Shown here: one piece after another, positions 49,568 through 58,512 of the stretch
Numbering within the stretch: the stretch's first letter is position 1
How the letters are laid out: every line of letters begins with the position of its first letter
Source: Furfurilactobacillus entadae
GTDB taxonomy: Bacteria > Bacillota > Bacilli > Lactobacillales > Lactobacillaceae
Direction of reading: 5' to 3'
DNA length: 64,000 bases
Assembly: GCF_045862745.1 (NCBI RefSeq)
Contig: NZ_BQXN01000002.1
Span: 1-64,000, forward strand
Translations under genes and position numbers: made by a program
The notes under the pieces: generated by a model
Seen by the model: only the letters and a program-made list of their open reading frames with translations
Database searches by the model: none
Told to the model about the DNA's origin: nothing

Positions 49568-51457
49568 ATGGAAGCAGGCATTACCTGGCTTGATGACCCG
49601 GAAACGTTTCGGGTTAATCAAATGCCGGTCCACAGTGATCACAGGTGGTACCGTGATGAAACCGAAAGTGCGCACCAACAAAGTAGTTTTGAACAATCAT
49701 TGGATGGGCAGTGGCAGTTTGCGTTTGCCAGTCAGCCAAGCGAACGGTTAACAAACTTTTATGAGCCAAGTTATCCACTAACGGCCTTTAAACCGTTAGC
49801 GGTGCCGGGCCACATTGAACTGGCAGATTATGCGCCAATTCAGTACATTAACACCCTTTATCCATGGGAGGGGAAACACTTCCGGCGGCCAGCGTATGCG
49901 TTGGGACCAGAAGCACGTGAAGAGGGTGCGTTTAGCCAAGCAGATGATAATTCCGTTGGGATGTATCGCAAGGACTTCACCCTCGCGCCCGGATTAGTGG
50001 GCCAGCAGGTTGCGATTCAGTTTGATGGGGTGGAGGAAGCCCTGTATGTTTGGTTAAACGGCACGTTTGTGGGGTACGCGGAGGACAGCTTTTCACAGTC
50101 TGAATTTGATTTAACGCCCCTGTTAGTGGCTGGTGAAAACCATCTTGCGGTTGCTGTGTTTAAGCGGAGTACCGCGGCATACCTTGAGGATCAGGACATG
50201 TTCCGTTTTTCCGGGATCTTCCGGAGCGTACGGCTCGTTGCGCGCCCACACGTTCACGTGGAGGATCTCAGCATTGTGCCAACGGTGGCGGATGACTTTA
50301 AGAGCGGAGCGTTAGCGGTCACGTTAGCGTTAACGGGAACTGACTTACCGACGGCAACGGTGACCGTGACCGCATCGACAGCCGATGGCACCAGCGTTTA
50401 TGAGCACACGGAGCCGGCGACACCAACCATGCAATTAAGTACGGCGTTGCCGCAAGTCCACCTGTGGTCCCATCATGATCCGTATTGCTACCAGCTGAGG
50501 GTGACCGTGCGCGATGAAACAGACGCCATCATTGAAACGATTCCGTATCCGTTTGGCTTTCGGCGGGTCGAAATCGTGGACAACGTGTTGCGCTTAAACG
50601 GCCACCGGTTGCTGATCAACGGTGTTAATCGTCACGAGTGGAACGCGACTACAGGGCGAGCAATCACGGTTGCAGATATGCAGGCTGACTTAGCGACGTT
50701 TAAAGCGAACCACATCAATGCGGTGCGGACGTGTCATTATCCAGACCAGCACGTGTGGTACGCATTGTGTGATGCAGCCGGAATTTACGTCATGGCGGAG
50801 ACAAACTTAGAAAGTCACGGAACGTGGCAGAAAATGGGGGCCGTTGAGCCATCCGTCAATGTGCCAGGGTCCCTTCCACAGTGGCGGGCTGCAGTGCTTG
50901 ATCGTGCGAAGAGCAATTATGAAGCATTTAAAAATCACCCGTCCGTTTTATTCTGGTCCCTTGGCAATGAAGCGTACGCCGGTGATGACATTGAGGCGAT
51001 GAACACCTACTTTAAAACGGTGGATAGTCATCGCTTGACCCACTATGAGGGGGTCGTGCGTAACCGGGCCTATGAGGCAACGATTTCTGATTTTGAAAGC
51101 CGGATGTACGCGACACCTGAGGAGATTCGAACGTATTTAAAAACGACACCGAAAAAGCCGTTTATTAGTTGTGAATACATGCATGACATGGGGAACTCAC
51201 TGGGCGGTTTGGGTGAATACATGGGCCTGGCGGATGAATTTGAAACGTATTCCGGCGGATTTATCTGGGACTTTGTTGACCAAGCCCTGTGGCGAAAAGA
51301 CCCAGTGACCGGTCGTGATCAGCTCCGGTATGGGGGCGATTTTGATGATCGGCATGCAGATAATGAATTTTCAGGTGATGGGTTAATGTTTGCAGACCGG
51401 ACGCCAAAACCAGCAATGCAGGAGGTGCGCTATTACTATGGCAAATACGACAACTAA
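49568..51457 (+). CDS. lacL: Beta-galactosidase large subunit
   Basis: This is the catalytic part (629 residues) of the heterodimeric family 2 beta-galactosidase of lactobacilli. It corresponds to the N-terminal three fifths of LacZ and splits lactose into glucose and galactose in the cytoplasm. The jelly-roll and immunoglobulin domains are followed by the TIM barrel. The acid/base Glu468 is in Trp-Ser-Leu-Gly-Asn-Glu and the nucleophile Glu536 in Ile-Ser-Cys-Glu-Tyr-Met. GGGAGG precedes the ATG. The gene overlaps lacM by 20 bases. No lactose transporter lies nearby. Confidence 0.95.
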   Translation: MEAGITWLDDPETFRVNQMPVHSDHRWYRDETESAHQQSSFEQSLDGQWQFAFASQPSERLTNFYEPSYPLTAFKPLAVPGHIELADYAPIQYINTLYPWEGKHFRRPAYALGPEAREEGAFSQADDNSVGMYRKDFTLAPGLVGQQVAIQFDGVEEALYVWLNGTFVGYAEDSFSQSEFDLTPLLVAGENHLAVAVFKRSTAAYLEDQDMFRFSGIFRSVRLVARPHVHVEDLSIVPTVADDFKSGALAVTLALTGTDLPTATVTVTASTADGTSVYEHTEPATPTMQLSTALPQVHLWSHHDPYCYQLRVTVRDETDAIIETIPYPFGFRRVEIVDNVLRLNGHRLLINGVNRHEWNATTGRAITVADMQADLATFKANHINAVRTCHYPDQHVWYALCDAAGIYVMAETNLESHGTWQKMGAVEPSVNVPGSLPQWRAAVLDRAKSNYEAFKNHPSVLFWSLGNEAYAGDDIEAMNTYFKTVDSHRLTHYEGVVRNRAYEATISDFESRMYATPEEIRTYLKTTPKKPFISCEYMHDMGNSLGGLGEYMGLADEFETYSGGFIWDFVDQALWRKDPVTGRDQLRYGGDFDDRHADNEFSGDGLMFADRTPKPAMQEVRYYYGKYDN

Positions 51458-52400
51458 GCTCCGGGTGGTTTATGGTGACGGAACGTTGGGCGTTATCGGC
51501 ACAGACGTTCAGTACATCTTTAGTTATGAACGTGGTGGCCTAGAATCATTAGTGACTAACGGGCAGGAGTGGCTTTACCAAGTCCCCCGACCGGCTTTAT
51601 GGCGGGCAACCACGGATAACGATCGTGGCAACCAGTTTTCAACGAAAGCCGCGATGTGGTTGGGCGCTGACTTGTTCAGTCGGTGTCAACAGATGAACGT
51701 TGCTGTGGATGGTGTCGATCTTGGGACACCGATTGCACCGCAGAATAACCGGTACAGTGATCATGAATGGGCCGACCAGGTTGCTGTGACCTGTACATTT
51801 AGGACGGCAACCGTTCCGGCCACAACAATAACGGTGACGTACGTGGTAACGGCTAGTGACGGGCTGACGGTAACGGCGCACTACACGGGCCACCAGAATT
51901 TGCCGGAGCTACCAGCATTTGGTTTGCGCTTTGTGATGCCAACGGCGGCCGAAAGTTTCACGTACCGTGGCCTCTCAGGTGAAACGTATCCGGATCGCAT
52001 GGCTGGCGGTCAGGGTGGTGAACACCGCGTTGTTGGGTTACCGGTGACCCCTTATTTAGTGCCTCAGGAAATGGGAATGAACATGAAAACAACCAAGGTA
52101 ACGGTGACCCGGACGGATCAGCTAAACAATGCGGGTTCCCTGACTAAACCAGGACGATTGGCCGTTGAGCAAGTGACAGCGCCGTTTGCATTCAGTTGTT
52201 TGCCATATACACCGGCCGAATTAGAAAATGCGACCCACATTGAAGAATTACCGGTTGCCCGGCGCACTGTGTTGACTGTCTTTGGAGCTGTTCGTGGTGT
52301 TGGTGGCATCGATAGTTGGGGCGCAGACGTTCAGCCAGATTACCGAATCTCTAGTCAGGTTGATCATGAGGTTAGCATTCGGATTCACCCAGGGCGCTAG
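51438..52400 (+). CDS. lacM: Beta-galactosidase small subunit
   Basis: This is the C-terminal domain (320 residues, LacZ domain 5) needed for the active heterodimer. Conserved parts include Leu-Trp-Arg-Ala-Thr-Thr-Asp-Asn-Asp-Arg-Gly and Tyr-Arg-Gly-Leu-Ser-Gly-Glu-Thr-Tyr-Pro-Asp-Arg, which form part of the active-site edge. ATG 51438 is fixed by GGAGG 12 bases before it, inside lacL. Frames are shifted, so this is a true overlap, not a broken gene. Confidence 0.95.
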   Translation: MANTTTKLRVVYGDGTLGVIGTDVQYIFSYERGGLESLVTNGQEWLYQVPRPALWRATTDNDRGNQFSTKAAMWLGADLFSRCQQMNVAVDGVDLGTPIAPQNNRYSDHEWADQVAVTCTFRTATVPATTITVTYVVTASDGLTVTAHYTGHQNLPELPAFGLRFVMPTAAESFTYRGLSGETYPDRMAGGQGGEHRVVGLPVTPYLVPQEMGMNMKTTKVTVTRTDQLNNAGSLTKPGRLAVEQVTAPFAFSCLPYTPAELENATHIEELPVARRTVLTVFGAVRGVGGIDSWGADVQPDYRISSQVDHEVSIRIHPGR

Positions 52401-52451
52401 TCGCTTCCCCATCAATGTGCGATAATGGGGCGCAGAGAGGGGGAGAGATTA

Positions 52452-53348
52452 ATGGAACATGAAAATGAACAAATGACCGGGACCCGGTTTTTATTTGTCA
52501 CCGTTCTAAACGTGCTGATTACGATTGCAGAAATCGTTGGGGGCTTATTCTCCGGCTCACTGGCCCTGTTGTCAGATGCATTTCATAATTTAGGTGATTC
52601 GTTTTCCATTGTCTTGGGGTATGCTGCTCAGAAGATTAGTGGCAAACCGCAAAACAAGCAGCGAACGTTTGGTTACCGCCGGGCTGAGATTTTAGCAGCC
52701 TTTGTTAATGGGTTATTTTTAATGGGTGTTTCAGCGGTATTGATGGTTGAGGCCGCGCGGCGATTTATGAATCCCGAACCAATCAACGGGGGAATCATGC
52801 TGACGGTTGCAGTCATTGGACTGATTGCCAATCTATTATCGGCAGTGCTTATGCACCATGGTTCAAAGGACAGCCTGAACATTAAGGCAACCTACCTGCA
52901 TGTGTTGGCGGATGCATTATCATCCGTTGCTGTCATTATTGGCGGGATCCTCATCGTGTTGTTTCACATCAGCTGGGTGGACCCGTTATTAACGTTACTT
53001 GTGTCGCTGTACATCATTTATGAAACGTGGCCGGTGATTCACGAAACGGTCAGCATTTTGATGCAAACAGCGCCTGAACTGGATTATGACCAGTTGGCGG
53101 CGGACATTGTAGCGGTCCCTGGTGTGCTCCGGGTGCACCACATTCATGCGTGGCTTATTGATGAAAACAAAATTGTGTTTTCAGCGCACGTGAACATGGA
53201 GGACGTTAAGCTGAGTGTTGCCGAAGAAACGGTTGCTCAAATTCGTGACATGCTGACTAAGAAGCACGGTATTTGCCACGTGACGATTCAACCAGAAGTG
53301 CACCACGGTGAAAAAGACGCCCTGTTTGTCGATAAGGACGCATTGTAA
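52452..53348 (+). CDS. Cation diffusion facilitator (CDF) metal exporter
   Basis: This six-helix proton-coupled exporter of Zn2+ or similar ions has 298 residues. Helix two carries His-Asn-Leu-Gly-Asp and helix five His-Val-Leu-Ala-Asp-Ala, the paired His-x3-Asp zinc sites of the CzcD/ZitB type. The cytoplasmic C-terminal domain has Val-His-His-Ile-His-Ala-Trp. ATG 52452 follows GAGGGGGAGAG. It is 50 bases after lacM and without a terminator between, so it may be read through with lacLM. Confidence 0.92.
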   Translation: MEHENEQMTGTRFLFVTVLNVLITIAEIVGGLFSGSLALLSDAFHNLGDSFSIVLGYAAQKISGKPQNKQRTFGYRRAEILAAFVNGLFLMGVSAVLMVEAARRFMNPEPINGGIMLTVAVIGLIANLLSAVLMHHGSKDSLNIKATYLHVLADALSSVAVIIGGILIVLFHISWVDPLLTLLVSLYIIYETWPVIHETVSILMQTAPELDYDQLAADIVAVPGVLRVHHIHAWLIDENKIVFSAHVNMEDVKLSVAEETVAQIRDMLTKKHGICHVTIQPEVHHGEKDALFVDKDAL

Positions 53349-53359
53349 TCAATAAACTG

Positions 53360-53404
53360 AAAACTGGCGCCATTAGACATTGCTTGTCTAATGGCGCCAG
53401 TTTT
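53360..53404. terminator. Two-way terminator
   Basis: A perfect 19-bp stem AAAACTGGCGCCATTAGAC and complement. Confidence 0.95.
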
Positions 53405-53413
53405 ATGATGTGA

Positions 53414-53758
53414 TTATGAGACGGCCATCGTTGAAAACTGATGGTCATACCAAGCAAACCAAGGTATTTCAGGGTTACCGGTGGCGTGAAAACGCATGCC
53501 AATTTCGTCAATAAGGTGAATATAGTCTGCTTTGCTAAAGGTAATGCTTGCTTGCCGTGCTTGATCCGGCGTAAAAAACTGATTAAGGGTGAGGGCGTGA
53601 TTAATGTCCTCGATGGCCCCATGCTGGTGGTCGAATTGACTCACAAGTTCGAGGTTGTTTTGACGCCACAAAGTGATGTAAAATGTCGCAAAACTGGTGA
53701 GGGCCGTTGATTGAGCGGGCTCATCAAGTTGATCGATGGTGCTTAACTGATCTGCCAT
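53414..53758 (-). CDS. Hypothetical protein, 114 residues
   Basis: This protein is not recognised. It is predicted soluble and helical, rich in aromatic residues (Phe-Ala-Thr-Phe-Tyr-Ile-Thr-Leu-Trp and, near the end, Ile-Pro-Trp-Phe-Ala-Trp-Tyr-Asp). ATG 53758 was chosen because GGAGG lies eight bases before it. The upstream ATG is part of that site. It is alone on its strand between the metal exporter and the cold-shock gene. Confidence 0.65.
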   Translation of the reverse strand: MADQLSTIDQLDEPAQSTALTSFATFYITLWRQNNLELVSQFDHQHGAIEDINHALTLNQFFTPDQARQASITFSKADYIHLIDEIGMRFHATGNPEIPWFAWYDHQFSTMAVS

Positions 53759-53901
53759 GACTGATGCCTCCATTATTATCGTTCCTTTTCATTTTAGCAC
53801 TTTCAATGAGAAACGGGACGGCACAAGGCCGCAGCGCTAAAACGGAAATAATTTTATCTTTGAACGGATAAGATTATGGAAAAGAAAGCGTTCTATATGA
53901 T

Positions 53902-54035
53902 ACAATAACTCATGTAGTTTGGTTCGGGAATGATGGTTAGATCGGTTCATAGTTTTGTGACAGTCCCCATTGACACCAGTTCCAATTTACAAAACATTTT
54001 AAACTGCGTACATACGCAACAGGAGGACATCACAC
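53902..54035 (+). promoter_or_regulatory. Promoter and long leader of the cold-shock gene
   Basis: An extended -10 TGATACAAT (TACAAT at 53902-53907) is followed by a leader of about 120 bases. That length is typical of cold-shock mRNAs, whose folding changes with temperature. A small TGCGT/ACGCA hairpin precedes the AGGAGG site. Confidence 0.5.
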
Positions 54036-54239
54036 ATGTCAGAACACGGTAGTGTTAAATGGTTTAACGCCGATAAAGGTTTCGGTTTCATCACTCGCGA
54101 AAGCGGCGACGACGTATTCGTTCACTTCTCAGCTATCCAAGGCGACGGCTTCAAGACTCTTGAAGAAGGCCAAGGCGTATCATTTGATGTTGAAGACAGC
54201 GACCGTGGCCCACAAGCTGCTAACGTTGTTAAAGACTAA
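54036..54239 (+). CDS. cspA: Cold-shock protein (Csp)
   Basis: This 67-residue single CSD domain is an RNA chaperone that keeps mRNA single-stranded in the cold. RNP-1 is Lys-Gly-Phe-Gly-Phe-Ile and RNP-2 is Asp-Val-Phe-Val-His-Phe, both intact, with the opening Gly-Ser-Val-Lys-Trp-Phe-Asn. AGGAGG stands nine bases before the ATG. Codon use is highly biased, as expected of an abundant protein. Confidence 0.95.
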   Translation: MSEHGSVKWFNADKGFGFITRESGDDVFVHFSAIQGDGFKTLEEGQGVSFDVEDSDRGPQAANVVKD

Positions 54240-54255
54240 TTAGCAATTAACCAAG

Positions 54256-54277
54256 TTGCCGGTAACGGCAATTTGTT
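54256..54277 (+). terminator. Weak terminator after csp
   Basis: TTGCCG and CGGCAA flank GTAA and are followed by TTTGTT. Confidence 0.5.
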
Positions 54278-54291
54278 AAACGCATTATGAG

Positions 54292-54336
54292 ACGGTCGTT
54301 ATGCTTCCTTTTTGGGGGTGTGATGGCCGTTTTTTG
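54292..54336 (+). terminator. Second terminator after csp
   Basis: A 13-bp stem with several G-U pairs (54292-54304 with 54318-54330) ends in six T. Confidence 0.6.
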
Positions 54337-54365
54337 ATGATGACATACATGAGGGGAGGTCCATC

Positions 54366-55121
54366 ATGGATCACGCACAGTTAACGATGAAAACAGCACT
54401 ACTGGCGGGGGAAGTCCTGTTAGCAAACGGCTCCGAAATTGCCCGCGTTGAGGACACGATGGACCGAATTGCAGCCAATGCTGGCGCACCGGAAGCAAGT
54501 ATCTTTGTCCTGCTAACGGGGATCACCATGTCACTGCCAGATGATGGGCTGACGCAGGTTCGCCCCATCCGCTCACGAACCATTGACCTTGAAAAAGTCG
54601 ATCAGGTCAATACGCTATCGCGGCAATTTGCAGCGGGGGATATCGACCTTCAAACGTTTTATAACCGGTTGCGACAGGTTAACGAGGCGGTACCTGCGTT
54701 TCCGTTTTGGCTCCAGTTGGTGGCGGCCATTGTGGTTACGCTGACCCTGATGATGGCCTTTACAGGCATTGACGGGTGGCTAAAAATGGTTCTGGCCGCA
54801 GTGGCTGGTGGGAGCGGGTACGCCGTCTTTTATTACGTTAATCATGAACTTCAAATTCGGTTTTTGAGTGAGTTTTTAGCGGCCCTGGTTATCGGCGGAA
54901 TCGCCTACATCGGAACGAACTGGCTGGGCTTTACGAATCAGTCCGGTGACGCCGTTATTATCGGGGCACTCATGCCACTTGTGCCCGGGGTGCCGTTGAT
55001 GAATTCGTTTCGAGACGTGCTCGCTGGAAATTATTTAAGTGGTCCGGCACGGGCAATGGAAGCCATTTTATCCGTTTGTGCGATTGGCATTGGGATCGCC
55101 ATCATGGTCAGCTTACGCTAG
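54366..55121 (+). CDS. ThrE-type threonine/serine exporter, large subunit
   Basis: This 251-residue membrane protein belongs to the ThrE N-terminal domain family (DUF1212). The N-terminal soluble part begins Leu-Leu-Ala-Asn-Gly-Ser-Glu-Ile-Ala-Arg-Val-Glu-Asp-Thr-Met and is followed by about five helices. Leu-Val-Pro-Gly-Val-Pro-Leu-Met-Asn-Ser is the family hallmark. The small-subunit gene lies ten bases downstream. Together they resemble the fused Corynebacterium ThrE, split in two. Thr/Ser export is inferred from that family only. Confidence 0.85.
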   Translation: MDHAQLTMKTALLAGEVLLANGSEIARVEDTMDRIAANAGAPEASIFVLLTGITMSLPDDGLTQVRPIRSRTIDLEKVDQVNTLSRQFAAGDIDLQTFYNRLRQVNEAVPAFPFWLQLVAAIVVTLTLMMAFTGIDGWLKMVLAAVAGGSGYAVFYYVNHELQIRFLSEFLAALVIGGIAYIGTNWLGFTNQSGDAVIIGALMPLVPGVPLMNSFRDVLAGNYLSGPARAMEAILSVCAIGIGIAIMVSLR

Positions 55122-55131
55122 GGGGATTTTG

Positions 55132-55623
55132 ATGCAGCATTTATTGGTAGAAGCAATCCTGGCGTATGTTGCCACGGTTGGCTTTGGAATTATTTTAAAC
55201 ATTCCCCGGCGGGCACTAAATGTTGCCGGGTGGATCGGAACTGCCGGATGGGTGACCTATGAGTTGATCATGATGATGGATCACAACAACGGCACCAACT
55301 GGTCACTGATGTCTGGCGCGATGTTAACGGCAGGCTTTTTGATTGGCATCCTCAGTAATTGGGCGGCCCGGTTGAAGCACATGCCGATGATTTTATTTAA
55401 CATTCCAAGTCTGGTGCCCCTGGTGCCGGGTGGGCAAGCCTATCAGGTCATTCGTAACCTGGTGACAAACCATGTTCCACAGGCATTGAGTTATCTGGGA
55501 CAAGTCATTATTATTGCCGGAATGATCGCGCTGGGCTTTTTGTTGGCAGAACTGGTCGTTCGATTGGAACAACGTGGTCGCCAAATTCAGCAGGAGCGTC
55601 GGCAGCACCTTGATGAAAAATAA
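55132..55623 (+). CDS. ThrE-type exporter, small subunit (DUF3815)
   Basis: This 163-residue partner has four to five helices. The hallmark Phe-Asn-Ile-Pro-Ser-Leu-Val-Pro-Leu-Val-Pro-Gly-Gly matches the C-terminal half of ThrE. AGGGGGA precedes ATG 55132. It is closed by a perfect terminator, so the operon has two genes. Confidence 0.85.
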   Translation: MQHLLVEAILAYVATVGFGIILNIPRRALNVAGWIGTAGWVTYELIMMMDHNNGTNWSLMSGAMLTAGFLIGILSNWAARLKHMPMILFNIPSLVPLVPGGQAYQVIRNLVTNHVPQALSYLGQVIIIAGMIALGFLLAELVVRLEQRGRQIQQERRQHLDEK

Positions 55624-55633
55624 GGTGAGAAAA

Positions 55634-55680
55634 AATAAGGACGGCATAACTGGGATTATCGCAGTTATGCCGTCCTTATT
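55634..55680. terminator. Two-way terminator
   Basis: AATAAGGACGGCATAACTG pairs with CAGTTATGCCGTCCTTATT. Confidence 0.95.
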
Positions 55681-55685
55681 ATTGT

Positions 55686-57020
55686 TTAATAGCCGTAACC
55701 GGTGTAACCACCAGTTTGTGATGCATTGGAGCCCGTTGCGTTAGCTGTGTTACCAGTCGTATCGGTATTATTTGCACCATAGTTGGCATCAAGGTTATTA
55801 CTCTTGCCGCCGTTATAAGCCTTATCGTACTGGGAGGTTGTGTTGGTATCAGCACCCCAGGTTGATTTCGTTGCCGCCGTTTCACCGTAGCTAGCGGCTG
55901 GTTCGTAGCTGGCTAATGAAGCTGGGACGGTGTTTGCAAACCGTTTCCCGGTCTTGGCCTGCTTGAGTTCAAGCTGTTTACGTAATTTGTTTGTGACCCG
56001 TTGTTTTTCCGTTTGGGGGAGCACTTCGAAACTCTGACCCGCAATTTCATCACTAACCCCCTGAACGTGATCAGAAACGACGTGTTTTGTTGCGTCCTGA
56101 TAGTTGTTTGCAAGGGTGAGCATGTCGCCGAAGGTCAGGTCAGTCTTTGATTGACTGGCAATTGAATCGAGGAAGTCGCCGTTCAAAAGGGTGGTCAAGT
56201 TGCTACTCTTCTTCAAAAGGGCGGTAATGACGATCCGTTGCCGTAACGTCCGACCATAATCACTTTCGGGATCTTGGTAACGCATCCGGGTGAACTTCAG
56301 GGCCTGAGAACCGTTAACGTGGATCTTCTTGCCCTTGGTGAAGTGTTGGTTTTCATAAGTGAACGTCAATGGTGGCACGATGTCGATCCCACCAACCTTG
56401 TCGATCACCTTTTCTAACCCACCCATGTTGAGGAGTGCGTAATAATCGATGGGGACGTTAAACATCCGTTCTGTTGTCGAAATGGCGGCCTTTGTTTGAC
56501 CAAAGTAGTACGCCGCGTTGATCTTTGTTGGGAATTCATCTTCGTGACCAGTGATCGAAACCAGTGAGTCACGTGGGATACTGACCATTGTTGTGGTCTT
56601 CTTCTTAGGATTAACGGTGACTAACATCATGGAATCAGTCCGGCCACCAGACCACGCTTTGGAATCACGACCGAGGGCCCCAACGTCAGTCCCCATGAGC
56701 AGGATGGAAATTGGCTTCCCTTCCTTGATCAGCTTACTAACGTTGCGTGCCTTCGCACCGTTTGCAGCGCTAAACATCTCGTTACTAGAGTTTCTGACGT
56801 TACTATAGAGTTTATACCCAAGGCCACCACCAACGATGAGAATGACACCGAGGATCGCAAAAAAGGTGTTCCGAATGGGGTGCTTATGCTTACGCGGTGG
56901 TTGCGGTGCAGCCGCCTTTTCGTGAGCACCTGACTTCAAGTAGTTCCCAGAAGCGCGGCGATCAAAACGGTCGACCCGTGATGGAATATCAGTGTCGTTG
57001 TCATTGTTGTGATTGTTCAT
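55686..57020 (-). CDS. LytR-CpsA-Psr (LCP) cell-wall ligase
   Basis: This membrane enzyme attaches teichoic acid or polysaccharide to peptidoglycan. The 444-residue protein has a cytoplasmic N-terminus of about 50 residues, one helix, and the extracellular LCP domain. Key parts are Leu-Met-Gly-Thr-Asp, Arg-Thr-Asp-Ser-Met-Met-Leu, Ser-Ile-Pro-Arg-Asp-Ser and Lys-Phe-Thr-Arg-Met-Arg. The last 60 residues are Asn/Thr/Gly/Tyr-rich low complexity. ATG 57020 follows GGAGG; the upstream in-frame start lacks it. It is the last gene of a three-gene minus-strand run. Confidence 0.9.
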   Translation of the reverse strand: MNNHNNDNDTDIPSRVDRFDRRASGNYLKSGAHEKAAAPQPPRKHKHPIRNTFFAILGVILIVGGGLGYKLYSNVRNSSNEMFSAANGAKARNVSKLIKEGKPISILLMGTDVGALGRDSKAWSGGRTDSMMLVTVNPKKKTTTMVSIPRDSLVSITGHEDEFPTKINAAYYFGQTKAAISTTERMFNVPIDYYALLNMGGLEKVIDKVGGIDIVPPLTFTYENQHFTKGKKIHVNGSQALKFTRMRYQDPESDYGRTLRQRIVITALLKKSSNLTTLLNGDFLDSIASQSKTDLTFGDMLTLANNYQDATKHVVSDHVQGVSDEIAGQSFEVLPQTEKQRVTNKLRKQLELKQAKTGKRFANTVPASLASYEPAASYGETAATKSTWGADTNTTSQYDKAYNGGKSNNLDANYGANNTDTTGNTANATGSNASQTGGYTGYGY

Positions 57021-57034
57021 GGAATCCTCCGAGG

Positions 57035-57418
57035 TTAACTGTGGCCAATAAACAGTGCAATGAGCAAAATGATCAGCACAGCAGTTGTAATCCAAACATA
57101 TAGATGATCTTTTTCAACGTAAAAAGCGTAGATTGAAACAATCACACGCAAAATGGGCGTCAAGATGAGGCAAAAGAGGCCAAACATCATGATGGAGCCG
57201 GATTTAAATGATAGCAAGCCAGTAAAGATGGCGGTCATTGTGGTTGGGAAACCGTTATTGGTAAACCCAGTTGATCCCTGAATGCCATAGGTGATGAAAC
57301 CTACAAGCATAATAACTGCAGAAATTATAACCCCAATACGGAGGATTTCACCAATCATTATCTCAACTTGAGTCATTTCTTTAGAAATTTTTTCCTGTTC
57401 GGCCGTTTTGTTGTCCAT
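57035..57418 (-). CDS. DUF1634 membrane protein
   Basis: This 127-residue membrane protein has three helices. Glu-Ile-Leu-Arg-Ile-Gly-Val-Ile-Ile-Ser-Ala-Val-Ile-Met-Leu-Val-Gly opens the first helix and is typical of DUF1634. It usually accompanies TauE/SafE exporters, as here, and probably forms a subunit. Its ATG overlaps the TauE stop by one base. Confidence 0.85.
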   Translation of the reverse strand: MDNKTAEQEKISKEMTQVEIMIGEILRIGVIISAVIMLVGFITYGIQGSTGFTNNGFPTTMTAIFTGLLSFKSGSIMMFGLFCLILTPILRVIVSIYAFYVEKDHLYVWITTAVLIILLIALFIGHS

Positions 57419-58260
57419 TAGATGTTCACCCCGAATCCTTTAAGCAACATTTGTAATCCGATGTAGAGAATGATTGGGACAAAAATAATCCGAATCCAAC
57501 GTGAAGGAAGGCGTTGCATGATGCGCGCCCCAGCAGTAGCGCCCACGAGGATTCCGAGCGCAAGGGGAACGGCAATCAGTGGCCGAATGGACCCGTTGAA
57601 AAAGTAGACAGTGGCTGAAGCAGCAGCGGTGACCCCCATCATTAAATTACTGGTTGATGTGGAGGGCTTCAACGGCATCTTCATGAACGTGTCTAGAGCC
57701 ATGACTTTAAAAGCACCGGAACCAATACCAAGTAACCCACTGGCGATCCCAGCACCAAACATGACGGCAGCACCAGCAGGGACGTGTTCGACTTGGTAGC
57801 CGATGGTCTTATCAGCAGCCTTGTCGTAGTAGCTCCCGTTTAACTTTAGCTTCTTAGCAAGGGCGTCTGGTTCGGCACGTTGCAGCACTTCTGTTCCAGC
57901 ACGGAGTTTGCGCACCATGTTATACCCGGAATACAGGAGTAGCAAACCAAACGTGACGTACAAAACGATGGGACTGAGAATGCCGTTTAGGACGGCACCT
58001 AAGATGGCACCAACCGTGGTGAAGATTTCAAGAAACATTGCGACCCGTAAATTAAGGACGTTATCCCGAAGGTACGCAATGGTTGAGCCGGAACTCGTTG
58101 CAATCACGGCAATGATGCTTGCACCAATGGCGTATTTGATGGAGATACCCATTCCTAACGTGAGGATGGGTGTAACGATGATCCCACCACCCAGACCGAG
58201 GATGGCGCCGGCAATTCCGGCGATGAGGCCAACGGCCAACATAATAATTACTTGTGTCAT
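57418..58260 (-). CDS. TauE/SafE family sulfite or anion exporter
   Basis: This 280-residue membrane protein has about eight helices. The repeat Gly-Ile-Ala-Gly-Ala-Ile-Leu-Gly-Leu-Gly-Gly-Gly occurs near the N-terminus. The second half has a matching Gly-Ile-Ala-Ser-Gly-Leu-Leu-Gly-Ile-Gly-Ser-Gly. Members export sulfite, sulfoacetate or similar anions, and the substrate here is unknown. ATG 58260 was chosen because AAAGGAG precedes it, unlike the upstream start. It is the first gene of the run with DUF1634 and LCP. Confidence 0.88.
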   Translation of the reverse strand: MTQVIIMLAVGLIAGIAGAILGLGGGIIVTPILTLGMGISIKYAIGASIIAVIATSSGSTIAYLRDNVLNLRVAMFLEIFTTVGAILGAVLNGILSPIVLYVTFGLLLLYSGYNMVRKLRAGTEVLQRAEPDALAKKLKLNGSYYDKAADKTIGYQVEHVPAGAAVMFGAGIASGLLGIGSGAFKVMALDTFMKMPLKPSTSTSNLMMGVTAAASATVYFFNGSIRPLIAVPLALGILVGATAGARIMQRLPSRWIRIIFVPIILYIGLQMLLKGFGVNI

Positions 58261-58447
58261 AATAAGGGCTCCTTTAATTGATGTCATTAAGAATAGCATG
58301 GATCAGGAACGGAATGGGGATTGCACCATTTGTAAGCGTGCTCATTATGGCTTGTTTAAATTCCGTCATAAATGTTAAGAAAACATTAAGGGGTTAAGAG
58401 ACGCTAAAACCAACACAAAACTGATGAGTGTGAATAAATGAGTGTGC

Positions 58448-58453
58448 TATACT
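58448..58453 (+). promoter_or_regulatory. Extended -10 promoter of the PAP2 gene
   Basis: TGCTATACT has the extended TGn element and no clear -35. The leader then runs to the ATG at 58513. Confidence 0.5.
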
Positions 58454-58512
58454 TTGGCAATGGTCACACGGATGGCCGAATACATACCGCAGTGAGCGGT
58501 GGAGGCACAGAT

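Noticed and set aside
51390..51457. Frameshift splitting one beta-galactosidase gene
   Set aside because: lacM has its own ribosome site and start; the LacL/LacM split with overlap is normal in lactobacilli.
53884..53897. cre box before the cold-shock gene (GAAAGCGTTCT)
   Set aside because: The right half does not keep the consensus; chance similarity is likely.
54052..54243. Second small frame inside the cold-shock gene
   Set aside because: Out-of-frame shadow of a highly conserved gene.
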